Below are positions 21,785 to 30,749 of a stretch of 64,000 nucleotides of DNA, piece after piece; the stretch's first letter is position 1; each line of letters starts with the position of its first letter. This DNA is from a virus. Below the pieces are notes generated by a model. It did no database searches, had not been told where the DNA came from, and worked only from the letters and a program-made list of their open reading frames with translations. The stretch spans positions 1 through 64,000 of the IMG/VR virus record IMGVR_UViG_3300022745_000023. One strand, given 5' to 3'. Position numbers and translations under genes: made by a program.

Positions 21785-24700
21785 ATGTCGATCCGCAATT
21801 TTGCTGCTGCGATCCGCGCTCAGAAAGTCGCCGCTGATGCATCTTCTGCTGCGGCTTCTTCTGCTGCCACTGCCGCTGGTGCTGCCACCGCCGCCACGCA
21901 GGCCAAGAATGATTCACTGACTGCCTCGCAAGCTGCTGCTACCAGTGCCACAAATGCCTCTGCCAGTGCGTCGACGGCAGCAACCAGCGCCACTAGTGCC
22001 AGCGCCAGCGCGGGCAATGCCTCTGCCAGTGCGACCGCAGCAAGCGGCAGCGCAACCAGCGCCGCTAACTCCGCCGCCACTGCCACCACACAGGCGACAA
22101 ACGCATCGTCCAGCGCCACAAACGCCGCTACCAGTGGGACTAATGCGGCTGCCAGCGCGACAACCGCAACCACGCAAGCAACTAGCGCGGCGACTAGCGC
22201 AACCAACGCAGCGACCAGCGCTACCACTGCCACCACGCAAGCGACCAACGCCGCCACCAGTGCCACAAATGCCGCAACCAGCGCCGCACAGGCCCTGCAA
22301 GCAGCCACGCAGTCGCAGGGCTTTGCCAACACGCTCAACACCAACCCGACTGTTCTGCCGTTTGAAGTGACCGCGATCAGCGGCGGCGTCGGCACTGGCA
22401 CTGGCGGCACGGACGGTACTTATAACCTTGGCGTCACGGGTGGTCCTGCGGGATTTCAGGCCACGGTTATGATCAGTGGCGGCAAGATCGCTTCCTACGC
22501 CATCATCAATCCCGGCATTTCGGCCAGCAACACTGCGCCTACGCTTTCGCTTTCGGGCGTGACGGGCCTGACCGGTGCGACCACGCCGACCGCAACCGTG
22601 GGCACGATCCCGGTCAACCGCGTATTCACCGCGCCCGATGCGACCGGCACCTATGAACTGGCATGGATCAACAACGCCGGATCGCTTTCGCAGTTTCCGA
22701 CGACCGGGACGCAATTCCAGAAGTATTACAAAGCTTCAATTGACGCGCTTTTTTCCAATCTGAACAGCACGGAAACGATTGGGCGTTCTGTCAACCCGAT
22801 TTCCGGTTTTTCAACGACGACTGGCACTTATGCTTTTGCCAATGCCATCGCGCTAAACGGCACGATCACGGCCATCCGTGTTTACGGCTTTGGTTCGGGC
22901 ACGATTAAGGTGCGCCGCTTCACACTTTCCGGCACGACGATGACGCAAGTCGGCAGCGACACGAATGTAGCGATTTCTGTCGGGCTGAACACGTATTCTG
23001 TCAACATCGCGGTCAATGCTGGGGAGTATATCGGCTTTTATACCCCTGCAAGCTGCATTGGGTATACCAGTACCACCGGAGACAGCGGCGGATATTATTT
23101 CAGTTCCTCCGACAGCACAAGCTACAATGATACGTCTGGTCCGCGCACTGCGGCTCGGCTTGAAATCGGGTTTGACCTGACTGAACCCTACGTCACAAAA
23201 ACCCGCATTCAGGGCATTGAGAGCAATGTCACCACAGCTCAAGCAGGCGCAACCAGTGCTAACGCAGGGCTTGGCGATCTAGGCAATGCGTCTTCGATCA
23301 CGGTCGAAGACCACGCAGCGACGACGCAGTTTGCTAGCACCGCATTTGGGGGCTGGTCTGGCGCGGTGCTGCTTTCAAGCGCGGCGGTCGGAACGGTTAT
23401 CAAGCGAATTGGGTTTGACAACTTTTACGTTGATGCAACTGCCACCAAGGTCAATCTGAAAATTTACTTGCGGCCTGATGCGGAAACAAACGCACCGCCA
23501 ACCAACTGCACGCTCGTGTTCAGTCAAGATTACGCGTTGGCCGCGCTCGGGCTAACTGCCGGGTCAACAAACCGCCAAACGATCCTTTGCCAGTTTCCGT
23601 CTAATTTCACCAAAACGGCAGGCTATCACCTAGCGTTTGAGTTGCAAGCGCAGAACGGAAGTAGCGCCAAGGTTGCCTCGTCGATTGGTTATCTGTCAGA
23701 TACCACTTCCACAGCTTCAGAACGTGGTTGGTATTACGGCACGACCAGTACCAGCACTTACACGGCAATTGCATCGCCTAACCGAATTGCGGTTCGCGTT
23801 GCTCGCGATGGTTACGTGCCGTTCAATAAAACGGACCTTCTCGCTTCGGCCAGTTCAACTGTAACGGTTTCGGGCAATCAGGTCACGGTATCCGGCACGC
23901 TTCGCAAGAACGGTGTGGATTACCCCTATTCTGGCACGACAACGCTAACACTCGCCGCTTCTGGCACTGAGCGCATGGACAAGCTGGTTTTGGCACGGTC
24001 CACGCTGGCCCTCAGCGCGGTTGCCGGCAGTCAGCGCACGGCGCAATTGGACTCGCTTGAATGGCAGGGCGCAACCCCGGCTGATAGCATTGTTGTCGCT
24101 CGCGCAAGGGTGGGCAATACGAATGTCCAAGCCGCAAGCTGCGCCAACTTCCGGGGTCTGATCAAGGTCGGAACCGAGGGCGAAATGGCCATGCAGATCG
24201 ACCGCAACAGGCGTATCCTGCGCGGTCTGATCGGTAAGGCAACGCGCGGGGGAACAATCAAGCTGGGCGGATACGGCGACAGTATCACTGCAATCCAATC
24301 GTCAACCCCGCCCTATACCGCGAACGGCACCATGCGGGATCGCGGCCTGACGTTCTTGGCAAATTATCCTGCCGACACTCAGGCTTTGCTCACGCTGTAC
24401 GACACCGGAGACGGTGCTGGCGCGGTTCACACCCGGCTTGGCTGGAACTGGATCATCAAGTCCGCGCTTGAAAAGCTAGGTGGCACGGTCACGTACAACA
24501 ACTATGGCATCGGCGGGACGACCAGCCAAAATACGACAGACAACGGTTTGTATGCGTCTCGGATTGCGGTTCCGCTGGCTGATGCGCTCGATGTGGTAGT
24601 GATCGCATTTGGCATGAATGAACGGGGCCAGTCCTACACTTACGCAAACATCGTCAACATGATTGGCCAGTTTCAGGCGGTGGGCACGGCCTGCATTGTC

Positions 24701-24964
24701 ATGGGATGCACGAGGCCCAACGCCAACCAGTCGGTGTCAGCTTGGCGCTACACCAATGATGCGCTTGAAACTGCGGCGATGGATGCTGGCGCGGCATACG
24801 TTTCGACTGTGGCCATTTCCGACGACCGTAATCTCGGTGGGATCGGTGTGCCCGCCGAAGCTCTTGCCTCTGCCAATACGATCAGCGGCGGCAACAACCA
24901 CCCCGGCATCTATGAACTAACCCAATACGGCAACTCTGCTGTGATCCAGTTGGGCTTGGTCTGA
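21785..24964 (+). CDS. Fibre protein with SGNH/GDSL esterase domain
   Basis: 1059 residues. Residues about 15-180 are A/T/S/N repeats (ATSATNAATSATTATTQA type) giving a trimeric fibre stalk; the middle is beta-rich. The C-terminus carries SGNH blocks: YGDSIT near 825, NYGIGG near 910, FGMNE near 943, and NNHPG near 1038 (catalytic His). It probably removes ester groups such as acetyl from host surface polysaccharide. Its place among head genes, 19 kb before the tail-fibre cluster, suggests a capsid- or collar-attached fibre (inference). Confidence 0.8.
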   Translation: MSIRNFAAAIRAQKVAADASSAAASSAATAAGAATAATQAKNDSLTASQAAATSATNASASASTAATSATSASASAGNASASATAASGSATSAANSAATATTQATNASSSATNAATSGTNAAASATTATTQATSAATSATNAATSATTATTQATNAATSATNAATSAAQALQAATQSQGFANTLNTNPTVLPFEVTAISGGVGTGTGGTDGTYNLGVTGGPAGFQATVMISGGKIASYAIINPGISASNTAPTLSLSGVTGLTGATTPTATVGTIPVNRVFTAPDATGTYELAWINNAGSLSQFPTTGTQFQKYYKASIDALFSNLNSTETIGRSVNPISGFSTTTGTYAFANAIALNGTITAIRVYGFGSGTIKVRRFTLSGTTMTQVGSDTNVAISVGLNTYSVNIAVNAGEYIGFYTPASCIGYTSTTGDSGGYYFSSSDSTSYNDTSGPRTAARLEIGFDLTEPYVTKTRIQGIESNVTTAQAGATSANAGLGDLGNASSITVEDHAATTQFASTAFGGWSGAVLLSSAAVGTVIKRIGFDNFYVDATATKVNLKIYLRPDAETNAPPTNCTLVFSQDYALAALGLTAGSTNRQTILCQFPSNFTKTAGYHLAFELQAQNGSSAKVASSIGYLSDTTSTASERGWYYGTTSTSTYTAIASPNRIAVRVARDGYVPFNKTDLLASASSTVTVSGNQVTVSGTLRKNGVDYPYSGTTTLTLAASGTERMDKLVLARSTLALSAVAGSQRTAQLDSLEWQGATPADSIVVARARVGNTNVQAASCANFRGLIKVGTEGEMAMQIDRNRRILRGLIGKATRGGTIKLGGYGDSITAIQSSTPPYTANGTMRDRGLTFLANYPADTQALLTLYDTGDGAGAVHTRLGWNWIIKSALEKLGGTVTYNNYGIGGTTSQNTTDNGLYASRIAVPLADALDVVVIAFGMNERGQSYTYANIVNMIGQFQAVGTACIVMGCTRPNANQSVSAWRYTNDALETAAMDAGAAYVSTVAISDDRNLGGIGVPAEALASANTISGGNNHPGIYELTQYGNSAVIQLGLV

Positions 24965-25068
24965 TGAACGCGCCCAACCACATAGACCCGAGCCGCGACA
25001 TGGGGCGTATGGAGGCCGGTCGTGTTGCTGGTGGCTTGATGATTAGGGTTGTCACTTCTCAGTCGTGA
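24964..25068 (+). CDS. Possible 34-residue protein
   Basis: MNAPNHIDPSRDMGRMEAGR... ends in TSQS. It starts in a TGATG overlap with the esterase stop and ends at the GTCGTGAT variant, filling most of an otherwise empty 140-nt gap. No strong ribosome site apart from coupling; conservation is untested. Confidence 0.4.
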   Translation: MNAPNHIDPSRDMGRMEAGRVAGGLMIRVVTSQS

Positions 25069-25073
25069 TGGAA

Positions 25074-25107
25074 CATTCCGGTCACCAACTGCACGGTGAC
25101 CGGAATG
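25074..25107 (+). promoter_or_regulatory. 13-bp perfect hairpin covering a start codon
   Basis: CATTCCGGTCACC (25074-25086) pairs perfectly with GGTGACCGGAATG (25095-25107), loop 8 nt. The right arm contains both the GTG at 25096 and the ATG at 25105 of the next gene. There is no U-run, so translational control, or an RNA-processing site, seems more likely than termination. Confidence 0.55.
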
Positions 25108-25881
25108 CCACTTCCCACTAGCACTTCCCTGTTTTCTCGCACTGCGGATGTCGCGGCACTCCGAGCCCGTCTTGCGCCGATTCCTTACGTCTCGGTCGAC
25201 GCAATGTCGGACGACGAATTGTGGGCGAATCTTGTTGCGGCGGAGGCGGAGGCCTCCCGTGCGCTGCGCGTGCTGTTCGAGCCGACCGTCGTCATCCCGG
25301 AGGATGCGCCGCAGTCCGAGATTGACGCGCTGGTCGCGTCGAACACCAAGTTCATGCAGGAATCGCCCTACGACTACGACCCGTCCGATTGGACGATGGA
25401 CGTGTGGGGCTTCATCTTGCTTCGGCAAAAGCCGGTGATCAGCGTGGACTCGATGAAGTTCACCTATCCGACTCCGGCAAGTGACGTCCTCATCGTGCCG
25501 AGCAACTGGATTCGCCTCGACAAGAAGTATGGGCACCTGCGCGTCGTCCCGACCGGGACGCTGATGGGCATGGGGCCGCTGTCGTCCTATCTGCTGCAGG
25601 CGATGTCGTCTGGCCGAATCATCCCGAACATGGTCCACATTCGCTATACGGCGGGCCTCTCGAACGTGGCCGAGGATTGGCCCGATCTGGTGTCGCTGGT
25701 GAAGCGCATGGCGTCGATGAAGATTCTCAAGCAAGCGTTTGTGCCGCAATCCGGCTCGATTTCGGCGGATGGCCTGTCGCAATCATCCAGCCTTGACCTC
25801 GAAAAAATGCAGGACGCCATCGACAAGGATCTGAATGATCTGCGCGATTCGATCCATGGCGTTCGCCTCGGGGTGTTTTGA
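25105..25881 (+). CDS. Connector/neck-region virion protein
   Basis: 258 residues from ATG 25105 (GTG 25096 also possible); both lie inside a hairpin and lack a Shine-Dalgarno. Mixed alpha/beta with PYDYDPSDWTMDVWGF, followed by FVPQSGSISADGLSQSSSLDLEKMQDAIDKDLNDLRDSI, as seen in head-completion or adaptor proteins between capsid and sheath genes. Assignment from position and appearance only. Confidence 0.5.
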   Translation: MPLPTSTSLFSRTADVAALRARLAPIPYVSVDAMSDDELWANLVAAEAEASRALRVLFEPTVVIPEDAPQSEIDALVASNTKFMQESPYDYDPSDWTMDVWGFILLRQKPVISVDSMKFTYPTPASDVLIVPSNWIRLDKKYGHLRVVPTGTLMGMGPLSSYLLQAMSSGRIIPNMVHIRYTAGLSNVAEDWPDLVSLVKRMASMKILKQAFVPQSGSISADGLSQSSSLDLEKMQDAIDKDLNDLRDSIHGVRLGVF

Positions 25882-26510
25882 TGCAGTTGTCCCCGGCCCG
25901 CTTTAACGCGCACCTCGCCAAAATGGGGCAGTCCTTTTCGTGGCGTCGCGGTTACGCCTGCCCCTGCATCAATCCCTCGTCTGGCCAGCCCAAGGCGAAT
26001 TGCCGCCAGTGCAAGGGCAAGGGGCGCCTGTGGGGTGATGCGTCGGATGGCTGGGCCGGCGTTGTCAGCCAAAGCCGCCTGCGGAACTATGCCGCGTTCG
26101 GTATCTGGGACGCGGATGACATTCTCCTGTCGATCCCTTCCGATTCGCCGCTCTATGCCATGGGGCAATTCGACCGCATTGAAGCGATGAACCGCACGGA
26201 GCCGTTCTCGATTAATTTCGTGCGCGGCCTGAATGATTTGGTGCGCTTCGATGTGGTGTCGCTGAATCGCGCCTTCTATCTGGACGCGGGCGAGAACATC
26301 GTGGAATTGCCGCTGCCGACCATCAACCCCAACGGCACGATCACTTGGGCGGCGGGCGGGCCGCCGGCACAAGCAACATTCTCCCTCACTGGTCGTCGCC
26401 ATCCCTCCTATTACTGCTATATGGAGTTGCCGACCGACCGCCCGATCCATTCGGGGGCGCTGCTCCCGCGCAAGGTTGTCCTGCGCCGCTTCGATCTTTT
26501 CGGCAAATGA
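25881..26510 (+). CDS. Neck protein with zinc-binding N-terminus
   Basis: 209 residues, start in a TGATG overlap. CPCINPSSG...CRQCKGKG near residues 29-47 looks like a zinc site of DnaJ/zinc-ribbon type; the rest is beta-rich. Lies in the head-tail connector segment; probably a neck or head-closure protein (inference). Confidence 0.5.
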   Translation: MQLSPARFNAHLAKMGQSFSWRRGYACPCINPSSGQPKANCRQCKGKGRLWGDASDGWAGVVSQSRLRNYAAFGIWDADDILLSIPSDSPLYAMGQFDRIEAMNRTEPFSINFVRGLNDLVRFDVVSLNRAFYLDAGENIVELPLPTINPNGTITWAAGGPPAQATFSLTGRRHPSYYCYMELPTDRPIHSGALLPRKVVLRRFDLFGK

Positions 26511-27358
26511 GCGACTACAAGCTATCTGTTGACCTCGGCCCGCTGCTGGGTGCGAACTCCGCCATTGCGGAGGCGATTTTCCCGCTCGTCAGTCAGGCAG
26601 TTGAAGCTGTGGCCGAGGAAGGCGCGTTCCGCTGGAAGCAGGCCATCATGAAGGCGAAGCTATGGCAGGGCGAAAAGGCGCCCTATGTCGAGTCGATTTC
26701 ATGGAAGATGGTCAACCCGTTTGAGGCGGAAATTTCCACCGACTACAAGCTGGCTGGTGAAATTGAGACGGGCCGCCCGGCCAAAGACCTCAAGAAGATG
26801 CTGCTCACCTCCAAGAAGGTGCGCGTCACAAAGAGCGGCACTCGCTACCTCATTATTCCGTTCCGCCACAACACGCCGGGGAATGATGCGCTTGCCCCGG
26901 CGATGCCGGATGGCGTCTATTCCGCTGCAAAGGCGCTCTCGCCGTCCTATGTCGTGGGGAGCGGGCTTCGGGTGTCTGGGCAGGCTAACCCGTCCCTGTT
27001 GGCGCGGTGGTCGAAGGTTGGAGCAAGCCGTGTGGCGCGCGGAGCTGGGCCGGCTGGGATGCTGGTCCATCAAGCCAAATATGCGTGGGGCGACCGCCTG
27101 CCCGCCGGGATGGCCCCGAAATTGAAGCCCCACCACAAGACGGACCCCTACGCGGGGATGGTGCGCTTCGATACCTCTGCGGGCAAGGCCAAGTCCTCGT
27201 CATATCTCATATTTCGCGTCATGTCCGAGAAATCGTCTGGCTGGATCGTCGGCCCGCGCCCCGGCCTGTATCTGGCGAAAGAGGTTGCGGACAGCCTCCA
27301 AGGCGTTCTGGATGAAGCCGTGGGGCAGGCTGTCACACTAAAGGCGCTTCGACTCTAA
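26507..27358 (+). CDS. Neck/tail-completion-like protein
   Basis: 283 residues from MSDYKLSVDLGPLLG (ATGA overlap). Begins with a helix containing VSQAVEAVAEEGAFRWKQA and a basic KKVRVTKSGTRYLIIPFRHNTP segment, like HK97 gp10/tail-completion relatives. Long frame upstream (26345) is a shadow. Function inferred from order. Confidence 0.5.
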   Translation: MSDYKLSVDLGPLLGANSAIAEAIFPLVSQAVEAVAEEGAFRWKQAIMKAKLWQGEKAPYVESISWKMVNPFEAEISTDYKLAGEIETGRPAKDLKKMLLTSKKVRVTKSGTRYLIIPFRHNTPGNDALAPAMPDGVYSAAKALSPSYVVGSGLRVSGQANPSLLARWSKVGASRVARGAGPAGMLVHQAKYAWGDRLPAGMAPKLKPHHKTDPYAGMVRFDTSAGKAKSSSYLIFRVMSEKSSGWIVGPRPGLYLAKEVADSLQGVLDEAVGQAVTLKALRL

Positions 27359-27360
27359 AG

Positions 27361-27368
27361 GTCGTGAC
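27361..27368 (+). promoter_or_regulatory. GTCGTGAC element 5
   Basis: Exact octamer directly after the stop of the previous gene. ATG codons lie 6 nt (27375) and 15 nt (27384) further. The following AGAAGAATG matches element 2's AAAAGAATG. Confidence 0.6.
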
Positions 27369-27383
27369 AGAAGAATGTGGACC

Positions 27384-28220
27384 ATGATTTTGATGGTCCA
27401 GCCTCTTGCTTCGGGCAACGCTCTGCGGGTGATTATGGCCCCGCCGACCAGTGCGACGCGCATCCGTCTTTTGCGTAAGAGCGCATTGCCCTTTTCTGGG
27501 TTTGATGACTCGGACGCGGTTCTGATCGCGGATGGCATGGACAAGGCCGTCACGGATTACGCCGGCCTGCTTAATGGGGAAGCCGTCTGGTACGGCGCCT
27601 TCTATTTGATCGGGGGCGAATGGGTCGCCGCTACCCCAAAGCAGGGGACGCCAAGCGCTACCTTCGTGGATATCGGCCCGAATGTGCTCTCCATTGTGCG
27701 GGACCGCCTTGAACTCGGCTTGAAGGTCTATGTGGATCGCGGCGTTCTGGTGCATGAGCGCGGCTTCATCCCAACGATGGTCGCCTCTCCGCAAGTCGAG
27801 GAAGCGCCGCTTCCGCTGGTGACGGTCCATCTTGCGAATGATGCGCCGGATATGCGCGCTGTTGGCGAGGTGGTCGGAAGCGATGTATTCGATCCGGTGT
27901 CGGGCAAGTGGCTGTCGTTCGAGGGCGGTATCAGCAAGACCGACCTGACGATTGTTGCTTGGAGCCTCAATTCGGATGAGCGCATCACTTTGCGCGAGTG
28001 CATTGGCGCCATCCTGCGCGCGAACTTCCCGGTATTCGACTATGCCGGCCTTCTGCTGGTGTCGTGGAACTGCACCGATATGGAGGACTTCGAGCGATAT
28101 CAGGTTCCGATGTATCAGGTGGTCTACCAATTTTCTTGCTACGCGCCATCGGCAATTTCAGCGCCAAGCGATGCAATCAGCGAAGTCACAGTAACCAACT
28201 TGGGGAATCAAAATGGCTAA
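27384..28220 (+). CDS. Neck-terminator-like virion protein
   Basis: 278 residues from ATG 27384, chosen because elements 1, 2 and 8 place the start 14 nt after GTCGTGAC; ATG 27375 would add three residues. No Shine-Dalgarno. Alpha/beta protein ending in YQVPMYQVVYQFSCYAPSA, the sort of sequence found in tail-terminator/neck proteins just before the sheath gene. No firm family. Confidence 0.5.
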   Translation: MILMVQPLASGNALRVIMAPPTSATRIRLLRKSALPFSGFDDSDAVLIADGMDKAVTDYAGLLNGEAVWYGAFYLIGGEWVAATPKQGTPSATFVDIGPNVLSIVRDRLELGLKVYVDRGVLVHERGFIPTMVASPQVEEAPLPLVTVHLANDAPDMRAVGEVVGSDVFDPVSGKWLSFEGGISKTDLTIVAWSLNSDERITLRECIGAILRANFPVFDYAGLLLVSWNCTDMEDFERYQVPMYQVVYQFSCYAPSAISAPSDAISEVTVTNLGNQNG

Positions 28221-28473
28221 GGCACCTACCTCTCTTGACGATCAAACCGATGCTTCGGCTCTCGATGCTTCGGCTCCTGACGCACCGACTCCCGATGCGC
28301 CGGATGCGTTTCCCCTCGCCATCGACGAGTTCTGCGCTCGCCTGTCCGTCTCCGACCGGCGCGTTGAACTGATTGGCGCTTTTCATGCGGTCGAAAAGGC
28401 TGCCGGGCGCATCAAGGATCTCGAATCCGCTTTCGCTGAACGCTTCGCTGCGTTCGTCAATCAGCCCGCGTAA
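28213..28473 (+). CDS. Small Asp/Ala/Pro-rich protein
   Basis: 86 residues overlapping the previous gene by 8 nt. N-terminal 35 residues are D/A/P-rich and disordered (DASALDASAPDAPTPDAPD); the rest is a helical domain (EFCARLSVSDRRVELIGAFHAV). Lies just before the sheath gene; role unknown. Confidence 0.6.
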   Translation: MAKAPTSLDDQTDASALDASAPDAPTPDAPDAFPLAIDEFCARLSVSDRRVELIGAFHAVEKAAGRIKDLESAFAERFAAFVNQPA

Positions 28474-28488
28474 TGGGAGGTTAAACCA

Positions 28489-30201
28489 ATGGCTGTTTTC
28501 TTCAACGGTCGGCTGTGGACCAGCCCGGCCACCATGTCCAAGGTCGATGATTCGGCCATGTATAACGCCAATGCCAGCACTGGCAATGTGCTGGCCATCA
28601 TTGGCAAGTCGTCGGGTGGCAAGCCCTTTTCTGCCTTGCACTTCGGATCGCCCGATGAAGCCAAGGCCGCTGGCATCGACGGCGAATCGCTCAAGGCAAT
28701 TGCGCTGGCGTTCGATCCCTCGCCGCAGGTGCCCGGTCCCTCGGAAGTCGTGTTCATCCGTGTCAATCCGGCTGTGCAGGCAGCGCTTGCGCTCAAGGAT
28801 GCTGCGAATGCGACGGTCATCAATCTGACCAGCACGGACTACGGCCTGCGCACCAACCAAATCAAGGTCAAGATCGAAGCTGGTTCCACGACCGGAAAGA
28901 AGGTCACTACCGCGCTCGGCAACGACTACTATTCCGCCGACAATGTGGCGCGTAACGCCTTCTCGATCCAGTATTCGGGCGCAGCGACCACCGCCAACAT
29001 CAGCGTGTCAAACTCCGCCGTCACGCTTGTTGCTGATGCGGCGACCACGGTCATCGACCTCAATGCTTTCCAGACCATCGGGCAGGTGGTGGACCGCATC
29101 AATGCGGTGGCTGGCTTCGCCGCCTCGGTTCTGGATGGCAACTCGGAAAAGCCTGCCCTGAACGGCCTTGACTCGTTGCAGGCCGTGGACTGCAAGAGCG
29201 CCGCCGTCACGGTCACGGCAAACTTGCAAGCCATCATCGACTGGCTGAACAGTGCGGGCGAGGGTTTTGTCACCGCTGCGCGCCCGGCCAATGTCGGCAC
29301 GCTGCCGGTAAATGCCCCCTATACCTATCTGGCCGGTGGGTCTGATGGCACGGTGACCAACACCGAATGGCAGAGCGCGTTCGATGTGCTGCAAACGGTC
29401 GATGTGCAATGGCTCGTCCCCATTTCGGCCAGCCCTTCGATCTGGGCCATGGCTGACACTCATGCCAGCTACATGAGCAACATCGGGCGGATGGAGCGCC
29501 GGGTGATCGTTGGTGATGCGACCGGCGTGACCGATGATGCAGCGATTGCGGCAGCGAAGCTGCTGAACAGCGACCGCACCTCGTACACGCATCTTGGCAT
29601 CTACGACTACGACGCCAACGGCAAGCTGACGCTCTACCCGGCCTATCTGGCGGCGGCGGCGATTGCTGGCGGCTTTGCCGGTTCCAACCCCGGCACGCCG
29701 ATGACCAACAAGGCGCTCAAGATCCGTGGCATCGAGCGCAACTTGCGCAACCCGACCGACACCGACCGGCTTATCAACGGCGGCGTTCTCTGCATCGAGA
29801 ACACCGCCAAGGGCTTCAAGGTCGTGAAGTCGATCACCACTTGGCTCGTCAACCAGAATTACAACCGCGTCGAGGTTTCGACCGGCGTTGCGACCGACTA
29901 TGTGTCGCGTAGCGTCCGCGACAAGCTGGATGATCTGCGCGGGGCCAAGGGCAGCCCGACGCTGCTGTCGGAAGCGGTCAGCCGCACCGATACGATCCTC
30001 AAGGAATTGGCCAAGAGCGAGGCGCAGGGCGGTATGGGCGTGATTGTTGGTGATGCCACCAACCCGGCCTACAAGAACATCACCGCCACGCTTTCCGGTG
30101 ATGTGGTGACTGTTTCGTTCGAGTGCAGTCCGGTGATCCCGGCTAACTATATCGCCGTCACCATCCACACCGTTCCCTATTCGGGGTCTGCCTCGGCCTG
30201 A
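28489..30201 (+). CDS. Tail sheath protein
   Basis: 570 residues, GGAGG before the ATG. The C-terminal part carries the sheath signature: RGIERNLRNPTDTDRLINGG, VKSITTWLVNQNYNRVEVSTG and DYVSRSVRDKLDD. N-terminal GKSSGGKPFSALHFGSPDEAKAAG is also typical. It forms the contractile sheath around the tail tube, which makes this phage a myovirus. Followed by a terminator. Confidence 0.9.
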   Translation: MAVFFNGRLWTSPATMSKVDDSAMYNANASTGNVLAIIGKSSGGKPFSALHFGSPDEAKAAGIDGESLKAIALAFDPSPQVPGPSEVVFIRVNPAVQAALALKDAANATVINLTSTDYGLRTNQIKVKIEAGSTTGKKVTTALGNDYYSADNVARNAFSIQYSGAATTANISVSNSAVTLVADAATTVIDLNAFQTIGQVVDRINAVAGFAASVLDGNSEKPALNGLDSLQAVDCKSAAVTVTANLQAIIDWLNSAGEGFVTAARPANVGTLPVNAPYTYLAGGSDGTVTNTEWQSAFDVLQTVDVQWLVPISASPSIWAMADTHASYMSNIGRMERRVIVGDATGVTDDAAIAAAKLLNSDRTSYTHLGIYDYDANGKLTLYPAYLAAAAIAGGFAGSNPGTPMTNKALKIRGIERNLRNPTDTDRLINGGVLCIENTAKGFKVVKSITTWLVNQNYNRVEVSTGVATDYVSRSVRDKLDDLRGAKGSPTLLSEAVSRTDTILKELAKSEAQGGMGVIVGDATNPAYKNITATLSGDVVTVSFECSPVIPANYIAVTIHTVPYSGSASA

Positions 30202-30224
30202 TTTCGCCGCTGGCCTGTAAGGAA

Positions 30225-30253
30225 GGGGGTCGCGCTTTGGTGCGGCCCCTTTT
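30225..30253 (+). terminator. Terminator after the sheath gene
   Basis: GGGGTCGC (30226-30233) and GCGGCCCC (30242-30249) pair over 8 bp with one wobble, followed by TTTT. Element 6 follows 10 nt later, so a new unit probably starts for the tube gene. Confidence 0.75.
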
Positions 30254-30262
30254 CGTTTGCAA

Positions 30263-30270
30263 GTCGTGAC
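30263..30270 (+). promoter_or_regulatory. GTCGTGAC element 6
   Basis: Exact octamer between the sheath terminator and the tube gene. It shares GTCGTGACTGCA with elements 1 and 8; the gene starts 43 nt later with a GAGG ribosome site, which fits transcription starting just after the octamer. Confidence 0.6.
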
Positions 30271-30313
30271 TGCAATCTTTGGGCATCGCATTTTCTCAAA
30301 CCGCGAGGTTCAA

Positions 30314-30739
30314 ATGGCATCTACCAATCTCAAGACGCGCAGCGGCAACCGCGTCGTGGTGTCGTTCGATGGCAAGCAGATTGGCCTTGTCCAGTCCGTT
30401 CGCATGAACGATGACTATGGCCCGGAACCGGCTTCCGGCATCGGGGACATTCATGTTCAGGAATACGTGCCGACCATGGCGCGGCATTCGCTTTCGGTGT
30501 CCAGCATGGTCCTCTTTGTCGGCGCAATGCGCGAGGCCGGGCTGACTGCTGAAAACGGCGATGCTGTCCTGCAAGGGCTTGTTTTCGACATTACCGTTTT
30601 CTCGAAGGATGACGGCTCACAACTTCGCAAGTACGTCGGCTGCTCCTATGCGTCCGGCGATGTGGAAGTGAATAAGCACGCAATCATCATGGCGAACGGC
30701 CAGTTCAACGCGCTCGATGTGAGCGGCACCGGCCTGTAA
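30314..30739 (+). CDS. Tail tube protein
   Basis: 141 residues from MASTNLKTRSGN (GAGG upstream); the frame upstream to 30257 covers element 6. Beta-rich with VVVSFDGKQIGLVQSVRMNDDY and VNKHAIIMANGQFNALDVSGTGL; size and position directly after the sheath fit the myovirus tube protein. Confidence 0.75.
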   Translation: MASTNLKTRSGNRVVVSFDGKQIGLVQSVRMNDDYGPEPASGIGDIHVQEYVPTMARHSLSVSSMVLFVGAMREAGLTAENGDAVLQGLVFDITVFSKDDGSQLRKYVGCSYASGDVEVNKHAIIMANGQFNALDVSGTGL

Positions 30740-30749
30740 GGAGGGCGTG

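Noticed and set aside
21820-22714. Val/Ala-rich antisense ORFs opposite the fibre stalk
   Set aside because: Direct result of the A/T/S-rich repeat codons on the coding strand.
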